The position numbers and the translations under genes are program-made. This document shows, in pieces, positions 56,919 through 64,000 of a DNA stretch of 64,000 nt. A model generated the notes under the pieces. That model saw nothing but the letters and a program-made list of their open reading frames with translations. It did no database searches and was not told where the DNA came from. The stretch comes from Aurantiochytrium sp. KH105 (taxonomy: Eukaryota; Sar; Bigyra; Thraustochytrida; Thraustochytriidae), in NCBI GenBank assembly GCA_003116975.1, contig BGKB01000015.1:248001-312000 (forward strand), written 5' to 3'. Numbering within the stretch: position 1 is the stretch's first letter; every line of letters begins with the position of its first letter.

Positions 56919-59105
56919 CTAAAGTTTGGCATCACGCTGATCATCGGCGAGACTCGGACAAAGCTTGTTGCGCAGCTTGAGGAATTCCTTGTCGAGATGC
57001 GGCGCCAAGACCTCTTCGTATCCCTCAAAAGGAATCTTGCCTTTGCCCTGATTCAATGGCGAGTCCCGCGCGCTCTCGTACAGCGCCTCGTACACACGTC
57101 CATCAGAGCGCCCGATCGTGGAGTTGAGGACCCGATCCGGAATGTCAAAGGCATCGACAAGGGCCACAGCGTCTGGACGTAGGGCGTCCAAAAGTTGCGC
57201 CTCGGCCTCCTCGGCGAGGTCGATCAAATCCTCGGGAAGCAAACCGCTCCAGAGCTCTCCCGCTACCATATTTTGAACGGCAAAGAGCGCACACAGGCGC
57301 TCAAGAACAGGAACAACGTGCTCGTCCTGCTGCGTACGAATGACTTCAGCAAAGTTGCGCAGCATAAAGTAGTAAATATGACTCTCCGCGGCGCGTTTGA
57401 GTCCTACAGCACATGCATTCCACGCAGCTTCGAAAGACATTCCCTTGGACATCTTCGCATCAAGGCGCTCGCCAACCTTGGTCGTTGCCGCCAAGGTACG
57501 ATATTGAAAGTACTGCAGCAAGAGATCGAGATTGAGCAAGTCCTCTACAGCCTGTGGCGTGGAAGGTCTCGCGCTCGAGATCTTAAAAAGCGGGTCGCGC
57601 AGGGGCTCCAGACAGGCCGCAAGTCCGGAGACCTGCTCTCCTCGCAGGGCTGCGCGACGTGCATTCATCAGGTATCGCGCTGTCTGCAGCAAGAGGACAA
57701 CCCAGTCGCCTTCGGCGGAGACTTGCCACACAAAGTCGGTTGCCATACTGCCAATACCAGAGTTGAGCAAAAAACCGTGACCGCCACAGCACTTGCGCAG
57801 GTCTTCCATCCCATCGGCGCTCAATTTCGTGCAGAGACCCTTGAGGCCAGCGGACGAGGCGTGAATCTCGGGCATAGTCTCCACGAGTCGCGTGAGATCT
57901 TCGGAGCTCGTTCCGGCGTCAGATTTGTTAGCCACGTCGCTGAGCTTGCGCACGGCCTCATCCATCCAGCTTCCGCTGGCGCGCATCGCATAGCAAATGG
58001 CAACTTGCTTGAAAAGGCGCGAGCGCTGGATCTGGTATTCAATCACCTGATTCTCTGCCGACCGATACGACTGACCTTCGCTGGTATCGGCAAAGCCCTG
58101 CACACGCACGCAGCTATAGCGCACCGCCACGGTACAAGCAGCCGCCAGCTTACCGGCGGACAATGACGTCATGCCGGCGCGGGCCTGAACCATGGTGAGG
58201 TAACTTGCGCGCTTGGCAAGCGCGCTGGCCTTGCCGGAATCTCCTCCTGTGGACACCCGGCGTTTGTACTGGCCATCACGCGTGACGTATTGCCGCTTGG
58301 AGAACATGTGCTCGCGCGGAATGCGCACGCCACGCAGACGCATGTATCCGGTATCGATCGCATTATCTCCGAGCTTGCGCCCGCAGTCGCCGAGCTCGAT
58401 TCCCGGCAGGCAGTGATGATTCTCGTCACGCACTTGGACCATGAACACGTGCAATCCGTATTCCTTGCCTTGCACAATGAGCTGCGCATAGACGGCGGCG
58501 TGCGTGGCGACGCAGCCAATGTTCGAATTCCACCACTTCATGGCACCAAGCGTCGGCGTGTCGAGAATGAACTCGCCTGTTTCGACGTCGTACACGGCTT
58601 GCGTCTGCAGCGCACGGATGGCTGATCCATGCGCGAGCTCCGTCTGCGCGTAGCACCCGATGATTTCGAAATTCAACGCACGGGGGAGCCAGGTCGCGAC
58701 TTGCTCGGGACTGCCCTGGCCTACAATTGTAGGAAGGAAGAGGCCATAATGGGGCATCATGGAGCCTGTGTTTCCCGCGATCTCGCCCATCCACGAGACT
58801 TCGTCGCGTTGAGGACGGTACCCCTCCTGCACGAAGTCCTTGTGAATATTGATGAAATCATCAATCGATCGCTTCATGAGCTCCTCGCGAGTCCATTCGT
58901 GTTTTTCCGGGTACAAGAGCTGTGCGGCGGGCATCATAATGAATCTGCGCCGCTTGACGGCGTCAGCGCCGCCGTAGAGCGCCTCCGACATGCGCGCCAC
59001 CTCGAAGCTCGCCTTGGCGCGCTCCATGGGCAGCATGTGCGCCGTCCCGCCGCACGTCCATGACGGCTGCTCCACCTCGACCTCGCCGTTGCCGCCCTTG
59101 CTCAT
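56919..59105 (-). CDS. Peroxisomal acyl-CoA oxidase
   Basis: 728 residues from ATG 59105 (MSKGGNGEVEVE). An earlier ATG at 59306 would add only repeat-derived Gln/Lys/Ala sequence. The acyl-CoA dehydrogenase/oxidase layout is complete: N-terminal helices (RRRFIMMPAAQLLYP), FAD/substrate region with GCYAQTELAHGSAIRALQTQA and LDTPTLGAMKWWNSNIG, LGDNAIDTGYMRLRGVRIPR, and the C-terminal oxidase half with CCGGHGFLLNSG. It ends ...DAKL; the tripeptide AKL fits the peroxisomal targeting signal type 1 consensus. It should catalyse the first, hydrogen-peroxide-forming step of peroxisomal beta-oxidation. Single exon, convergent with STIMATE. Confidence 0.94.
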   Translation of the reverse strand: MSKGGNGEVEVEQPSWTCGGTAHMLPMERAKASFEVARMSEALYGGADAVKRRRFIMMPAAQLLYPEKHEWTREELMKRSIDDFINIHKDFVQEGYRPQRDEVSWMGEIAGNTGSMMPHYGLFLPTIVGQGSPEQVATWLPRALNFEIIGCYAQTELAHGSAIRALQTQAVYDVETGEFILDTPTLGAMKWWNSNIGCVATHAAVYAQLIVQGKEYGLHVFMVQVRDENHHCLPGIELGDCGRKLGDNAIDTGYMRLRGVRIPREHMFSKRQYVTRDGQYKRRVSTGGDSGKASALAKRASYLTMVQARAGMTSLSAGKLAAACTVAVRYSCVRVQGFADTSEGQSYRSAENQVIEYQIQRSRLFKQVAICYAMRASGSWMDEAVRKLSDVANKSDAGTSSEDLTRLVETMPEIHASSAGLKGLCTKLSADGMEDLRKCCGGHGFLLNSGIGSMATDFVWQVSAEGDWVVLLLQTARYLMNARRAALRGEQVSGLAACLEPLRDPLFKISSARPSTPQAVEDLLNLDLLLQYFQYRTLAATTKVGERLDAKMSKGMSFEAAWNACAVGLKRAAESHIYYFMLRNFAEVIRTQQDEHVVPVLERLCALFAVQNMVAGELWSGLLPEDLIDLAEEAEAQLLDALRPDAVALVDAFDIPDRVLNSTIGRSDGRVYEALYESARDSPLNQGKGKIPFEGYEEVLAPHLDKEFLKLRNKLCPSLADDQRDAKL

Positions 59106-59185
59106 TGTCCTCCCTTTTTCTGATCCGTCCGAACCTAGCTTCACAAGTTCCACGAGCGAGCGCAAAGCTGCCGTCGCCGAGGCGG

Positions 59186-59257
59186 TTTGCTTGCTTGCGA
59201 GTTTGCTTGCTTGCGGGTTTGCTTGCTTGCGGGTTTGCTTGCTTGCTGGCCGCCAGC
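59186..59257. repeat. TTGC/GCTT tetranucleotide microsatellite
   Basis: Four blocks of TTGCTTGC separated by GGGT or AGTT. In one minus frame it reads as a KQ/AN-rich run, which explains the false N-terminal extension of acyl-CoA oxidase. Confidence 0.8.
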
Positions 59258-59943
59258 GCGCCCGTGCCATCATTCGCGGGCGCGCTTGTCCGACACGGCG
59301 ACACATGACGAAGAATGGCTCGAAGGTGCATGAAGACAGTGCAAATGCCGGCAGCAGAAAAGGGCCGGGGGGCGGCGAACGACATCGGTAGTGGGCCCAG
59401 ACGGGTTAGGGCACGGGCTACCAGGGCGCGGACGTGTGGTGCGGCGTGCATCTGGGTCCTTACAAATTCTGAAGGAGGACACAGAGAGAGTTGTGAGCGA
59501 GCATGAAGAGCGTGGACTCGCTTTCAGCTCCGTCCACCACTGGCAGCATAGAACGCAAATGCAATCGACTGCTTGCGTTCATGCCCGAAGTTAAGCCAGC
59601 CTTTGGTCACGAGAAGAAAAATCTGGGTCATCTATCGAAAGTGCCCGCTTGCCCACTCGGATATATCAGGTCAACAATGGCCGCATTCTGCAACTGGAGC
59701 CTCTGCGTTCGACTCAAGCCCCCACTTCGCCATCATGTGTTGCAATCGGAGAGATCTCGACACGTACGAGCGGTTACTGGAGTCCCTTCTTCGGGGAATC
59801 GAAGAAGTGGGGACAGCAGCCAGCGGGAATCGAATCAAAAGAGATCGTTTTCCACCATGGCATGCACGCGAGAACGGGTCCAAATTAAAGGGCGATGGGC
59901 TCCGCGCGTCTGACGGTGACAGACTGACAGGGAGAGAGCAGAG

Positions 59944-59970
59944 TCGATCGATCGATCGATCGATCGATCG
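59944..59970. repeat. GATC tetranucleotide microsatellite
   Basis: Six to seven CGAT/GATC units in a row, each a self-complementary word. Confidence 0.85.
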
Positions 59971-60281
59971 CTGGAAGGGACCGGCCCCGTGCGCGCTGTG
60001 AGCGCCGCGCAGCGCCGGGCAGACGGACGCAGAGGGAGACCCCGACCGAACGACCGAGGGAGAGACGGGCGCGCAGCAGCGGCTGCAACCCAAGTGTCGC
60101 GAAGGAGACACGCATGGACGTAGCGAGTCTTTTTCGAAAAAGCCGAAACCCGACTCGTCCGGTTCACCTCGACGAGTGACGCGCGAACACGAGACACGCG
60201 CCCTGTGAAGACAGCAGCAGCGGCAGCGGCGGCGGCGGCGGCAGCGGCGGCAGCGGCGGCGGAAGGAGCGGCCACGACAGC

Positions 60282-63200
60282 ATGCAGCCACGAGCATCTT
60301 CAAGCCGGACAGCGAAGGGGCGTTTTCGGAGCAGACGGCGATGTCGACGCCATACTGTATCGCGAGGAACTCGGCGCAAACTCATTCTTGCCGTGGTCAT
60401 GCTCGTTTATTCTGGCAGCCTTCTCTCACCAGGACATGCGAACACTACGGAGGGATGTTCGGTCGATGGTGGCTACGTTGAAACGCACACAGCTTGCCAG
60501 TTTCCCTTCGAATTTCAGGGGGTCAACTACAGCAGCTGCGTGTCAATACATGATGCTGTTCCTTACTTTGACCCTCATCACACACCTGCAAATCCTCGCG
60601 AGGAATTCTCTTTGCGACGTCAAGACGCACGCTGGTGCGCGATCGACACTTTATATATGGCAAGTCCAGCATCGCAAGGCCCGACGCGTTGGGGGTTCTG
60701 CGATGCAAGAGCATGTCAAATTTGCTCCTCAACTACGCGCATCCCTTGCATGCTTCTTTCGCAAGAACACAAGGACCAACCATTCGTCTTTCCAGTCTCT
60801 ACCCATTGTTTTCACGCGGCAAACGATGCGCTCCCTCAATGTTACCTGGACACGCCAGAAAACCGAGCGAGGCCTTCTGATCTGCAGATCACTGCGCCCT
60901 GCGATGTTGCATCGTGCAATCTCCCTTCAACATCTGCTCCAACTCCTGATCCAGAATCTTTCCAGAGCGCAAACAATACAAAAGAAACGAGGCGTGAAAA
61001 GGACCCGGGGCTTTTGGCGAAGACGGCGACCGCGTCATCAGGTAAGTCGTGCGAAACGAAAGGCGGCTATGTCCCAGCAAAGAGCGCGTGCCATTTTCCA
61101 TTTCATATGGACGGCGTCTTGTTTGAAAGATGTGCAAGCTTCGAAGAGGATCCACCTTATTGGGACACCTCGCTACAGGATGGACTTTCAATCGCAAGCG
61201 ACTCCTACTGGTGTCCGACCGTTTCAGAGTATTCGCGCTCAGATCCTTCGACGCAGACTCACTGGGGATTTTGCCATCAGGGATGTCCCGGCGTCGATCT
61301 TGATAACCGCACTGCGGTGCAGCTTGTGGGACCTCGGGTCATTTCTGCGCAGTACACGCGATCAGGCACGGCAATCGAGGTCGACTTGGATGGCCCTGTG
61401 CCGCAGAATGAGGCTCTGCTACCAGAATGGTTTGCCTGCGAATCCCTGCTTCACCGTAGCAGCCATCCGCTCGGCCGTTGCCGATGGATCAACAATATGC
61501 GGACGCTACTCATTGAACCATCCATGCGCGCAGCGGTAAGTGAACTCAAGTTCCTCGCTGGCGCATTCTATGCAGAAGGCGTTGACTCCCCAGAGCAAAT
61601 TGTCAAGGTGCGTGCGCCGATTGCTGTAAACATGACCGTCCCCGATCTTCAAGCTCCGTCTTCGGTTTCGCGCGTCTGCAACCAAAACCAAGCACAAGCA
61701 CAAGCAGAACCGATTTCCTCGTCGATTGAACTCGATGCTTCACGTACTCTCCTCTCGCCTCTCATCACAAAGATATCCTTTATGTATCGAAAGCATGGAA
61801 CCGAGGAAGCCAGTTCTGTAGCTGGATGCTACTTTGACAGCGATCTGGCGCCGCCATCGGTCGAAGACTATTTTTGCGCCCTAGATCTCAGCGCGCTTGA
61901 TCAGGAAACCGATGCGGTCGAGGTAGCGCTTTCCGTACGCAATATATTTGGTCATTCACTCCAGACACCGTGGCGGCTCGTGACCATTTATGAAGCCAAC
62001 GCTCTGCAACTCCACGTCGATCAGCCCAGTTGGTTTCACCTTGCCCTCAATCAGATTCGAACAATACGCGCACATGTCACGCGCTGCGATGGCTCTCCGG
62101 CCACGGGTTCGGAGATATACTGGGAGGTGAAACCAACTTCTGCGTTTTTCCACATCGATCCTTCGTCGATGCTCACGCCCACCGTCGACAAGCACGTTGT
62201 CCAGCTCATTCCAGCGAATGCTCGACATTTCGGCATTGCGGGGCACACCTTTCAGGTAAAGGTCACTGCCGTAGTTCCCGAGACGCCCACTCCGACGGCG
62301 TTGCCAACAGTCTCTCCTCTCGTGGGAAGCACGAGTCGACCTGTTTCATCCGAGCTCTATGTTGAAGTGCGAGCTTCCGACTTGGTTGCCGAGATCGCCG
62401 GCGGTAATCGCACTATTGCGGATTTTTCCAAGGAATTTGATCTTAACGCGGTAGCATCGTACGATCCCGACTCTCCTCACTCCAGGCGTCATCTTACATT
62501 TGAATGGCATTGCACACCAGCTCGTGTCTGCCTTGCGCTGACGCCCACATTCAAGAATGCGCAAGGCAGGAGGCGGCCAGGCTTCTGGGAGTTCGAGTCG
62601 GCGACAGCACAGAGCCACACCAGCGAACACGTTTCTTCTCAGCAAGAATTGCGGACGGTGCGCGCGTTTTCGAATGACCCTATACTTGGATTGCGTGCCA
62701 TTGCAGAGGAGCGCCAGAATCTCCGACGAGGCGAGGCCATCATTTTTTCTCTTCGCCTGTCTGCTGAAGACGGGCGCTCTACGCTTGCCCCAGCTCCAAT
62801 TCATGTTGACATTGGCGCGGAGTCGTCCTCAAGTGTTTTGCATTCTGCAGTCATCCAGGTGTTTCCGCATTCGCTCTCTGCGGGTTCGCTAGGGCAGTTT
62901 GCCGGATCCTGTGGCGATGCGGGTCATCCTTCGTGGGGACTGCGCCATCCATTCGTAGCAAGCTCGGACACGACCCTCTGGTTTCCCAGCGGGAGCCATA
63001 CCGACCACGAGGTCGTTGCAGGTGGCCGCGTGTTCATCGTCAACACTACGGTTCTGATGCAAAACTTTCACAGCGTGGATCGCTTCACCTTTGTCTTACA
63101 CTGTGAGCCCCACGCGCTGCACGAGGTCGCCTCGATTGCCTCGGTCGAGATTCCGTTGAATCTTCCGCCCACAGATGGCACCTTCTCCGCGGATCCGCTT

Positions 63201-64000
63201 GTCGGAACGGCTGGCAAAACGGAGTTCACGCTCTCCACGTGGGGGTGGTTAAAGGCCGTGGGCGCCAGTGCCTCGCCCTTGCGCTACCACTTTGAGTTTT
63301 CGTTTGTTGGTGACCATGATATTCCATCGTTGTCCACCCGGTCATCTTTGAATGCCGTGCACAAGCTTTTGCTGCCTAACCTTGGTGGAACTCGTGCGCA
63401 AGTTCATGTCACAGCCGTTGCCATGGACGTTCTGGGCGCAACAAGAAGGTCACCCCGGGCTGTCGAGCTCACCTTGCACCGGGATGATACGCAAAACGAC
63501 AGGCTTCTTGCCGGAACCTCTGGCGAAAGGAGCACCAACGTTTCTGCTCCGGATCTTTTGCCCCCAAGTATGGTTTCCTGGCTTTCGTCAAGCGAGGCCG
63601 ACGACACCTTTGATGAGGTGCTCGAATGGATCAACGTTGTTGGCCGTAACGATATCTTTGGGGCCCTTTTCCAAGATGGTCGCGATGGTCTTGCTTGTGC
63701 CCTTTCTGCGCTTCTCTGGAAGCGTCTCGAAAACATTGTGACGGTCACCTTTGTAGAACGCACCGAGGCGCCCACGCTAGTTCTTCGCGTTTTGAGTGCT
63801 CATTGGGTTCTCATTACGTCTTTGGAATCGGGCATCTGCATTCCTGCCCGGGGCGCAGCCTTGCGCTCTTTGCGCGGTCTCGTGGAAATGTGGAACGCGC
63901 GGACGCTGTATACCATGGACGCAGAAGTCATTTCGAGTGCGACGACTGCGGTGATGTCCACTCTCGATAACATCCTGAGCGCGCCCAATCGATCGTTCAG
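60282..64000 (+). CDS. Large FN2/REJ-type receptor, polycystin-1-like, C-terminus beyond the right edge
   Basis: One frame stays open from an ATG at 60282 to the window end: 1,239 codons, no stop. A very basic tail (1-33) is followed by a hydrophobic signal/anchor (LILAVVMLVYSGSLLSPGHA, 34-53). Two cysteine-rich modules look like fibronectin type II domains: residues about 59-145 (GGYVETHTACQFPFEFQGV, then RWCAIDTLY and TRWGFCDARACQ) and about 257-335 (GGYVPAKSACHFPFHMDGV, SYWCPTVSEY, WGFCHQGCPG). The rest is beta-rich with a REJ/PKD-like stretch around 715-740 (FDLNAVASYDPDSP, LTFEWHC) and sites such as NRT and NTT for N-glycosylation. REJ regions occur in polycystin-1 and sea-urchin sperm receptors, normally followed by a GPS/GAIN site, PLAT and eleven membrane helices, none visible here. 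The alternative is a secreted adhesin. Confidence 0.8.
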   Translation, partial: MQPRASSSRTAKGRFRSRRRCRRHTVSRGTRRKLILAVVMLVYSGSLLSPGHANTTEGCSVDGGYVETHTACQFPFEFQGVNYSSCVSIHDAVPYFDPHHTPANPREEFSLRRQDARWCAIDTLYMASPASQGPTRWGFCDARACQICSSTTRIPCMLLSQEHKDQPFVFPVSTHCFHAANDALPQCYLDTPENRARPSDLQITAPCDVASCNLPSTSAPTPDPESFQSANNTKETRREKDPGLLAKTATASSGKSCETKGGYVPAKSACHFPFHMDGVLFERCASFEEDPPYWDTSLQDGLSIASDSYWCPTVSEYSRSDPSTQTHWGFCHQGCPGVDLDNRTAVQLVGPRVISAQYTRSGTAIEVDLDGPVPQNEALLPEWFACESLLHRSSHPLGRCRWINNMRTLLIEPSMRAAVSELKFLAGAFYAEGVDSPEQIVKVRAPIAVNMTVPDLQAPSSVSRVCNQNQAQAQAEPISSSIELDASRTLLSPLITKISFMYRKHGTEEASSVAGCYFDSDLAPPSVEDYFCALDLSALDQETDAVEVALSVRNIFGHSLQTPWRLVTIYEANALQLHVDQPSWFHLALNQIRTIRAHVTRCDGSPATGSEIYWEVKPTSAFFHIDPSSMLTPTVDKHVVQLIPANARHFGIAGHTFQVKVTAVVPETPTPTALPTVSPLVGSTSRPVSSELYVEVRASDLVAEIAGGNRTIADFSKEFDLNAVASYDPDSPHSRRHLTFEWHCTPARVCLALTPTFKNAQGRRRPGFWEFESATAQSHTSEHVSSQQELRTVRAFSNDPILGLRAIAEERQNLRRGEAIIFSLRLSAEDGRSTLAPAPIHVDIGAESSSSVLHSAVIQVFPHSLSAGSLGQFAGSCGDAGHPSWGLRHPFVASSDTTLWFPSGSHTDHEVVAGGRVFIVNTTVLMQNFHSVDRFTFVLHCEPHALHEVASIASVEIPLNLPPTDGTFSADPLVGTAGKTEFTLSTWGWLKAVGASASPLRYHFEFSFVGDHDIPSLSTRSSLNAVHKLLLPNLGGTRAQVHVTAVAMDVLGATRRSPRAVELTLHRDDTQNDRLLAGTSGERSTNVSAPDLLPPSMVSWLSSSEADDTFDEVLEWINVVGRNDIFGALFQDGRDGLACALSALLWKRLENIVTVTFVERTEAPTLVLRVLSAHWVLITSLESGICIPARGAALRSLRGLVEMWNARTLYTMDAEVISSATTAVMSTLDNILSAPNRSF

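Larger units (their letters stand above)
59106..60281. other. Head-to-head intergenic region with TTGC and GATC microsatellites
   Basis: 1.2 kb. A GCTT/TTGC array (about 59186-59257) lies in the acyl-CoA oxidase leader, a GATC array at 59944-59970, and a GCGGCA repeat (about 60206-60262) just before the next ATG. Short frames here are unsupported. Confidence 0.55.

Noticed and set aside
59106-59306. N-terminal extension of acyl-CoA oxidase from the ATG at 59306
   Set aside because: The added residues are encoded by the TTGC microsatellite and have no family counterpart; the ATG at 59105 fits better.
60205-61539. A 444-codon plus-strand frame
   Set aside because: It overlaps, in a different frame, the much longer open frame from 60282 that carries two FN2 modules. 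It begins in a GCGGCA repeat and shows no domain.

Overview
This is a nuclear DNA window from a microbial eukaryote. Most genes are single long exons. I could place four short GT-AG introns (85, 110, about 136 and about 183 nt). Gene content is purely eukaryotic: 26S proteasome RPN5, golgin-84, a MAP kinase kinase, coactosin, maspardin, STIMATE, and the cilium-assembly factor CFAP298. GC-rich coding sequence, few introns, a flagellum-forming life stage and a peroxisomal acyl-CoA oxidase would fit a thraustochytrid/labyrinthulomycete stramenopile. That placement is inference from gene style, not from a marker gene.

Layout. 1-9 kb: two minus-strand genes, a coiled-coil protein running off the left edge and a roughly 2,435-residue armadillo-like protein. 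9.8-18 kb: maspardin, an orphan whose 3' end is tandemly duplicated, a membrane-anchored chalcone-isomerase-like protein, an O-fucosyltransferase-like type II membrane protein and CFAP298. 18-28.5 kb: four minus-strand genes (golgin-84-like, two-RRM RNA-binding protein, ammonium transporter, multi-pass membrane protein). 28.7-41.4 kb: a dense block with a RIIa/DPY-30-like protein, an ankyrin-SAM protein, a TPR protein, a putative papain-like hydrolase, a WW/FF protein, a START-like protein, RPN5 and a basic orphan. 41.4-46.4 kb: gene-free and repeat-rich. 46.4-59.1 kb: MAP kinase kinase, coactosin, RCC1-like protein, a small orphan, a secretory FKBP, STIMATE and acyl-CoA oxidase. 60.3 kb to the right edge: the start of a very large secreted or membrane receptor with two fibronectin type II modules and a REJ/PKD-like region.

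There is no operon logic. Genes sit in mixed orientation with several head-to-head pairs (shared promoter regions of about 0.3-1.4 kb) and several tight tail-to-tail pairs (as little as 54 bp). Themes are flagella (CFAP298, and possibly the RIIa, TPR and coiled-coil proteins), the secretory pathway (golgin, FKBP, STIMATE, O-FucT, maspardin) and general housekeeping.

Intergenic DNA is distinctive. It carries many tetranucleotide microsatellites, a recurrent palindrome TAGGCCTA, a recurrent 13-mer CAACTTGAACTTC, a perfect 24-bp palindrome in front of the left-edge gene, and GC-rich patches before several start codons. I saw no CRISPR array, rRNA, convincing tRNA, or recognisable intact mobile element.
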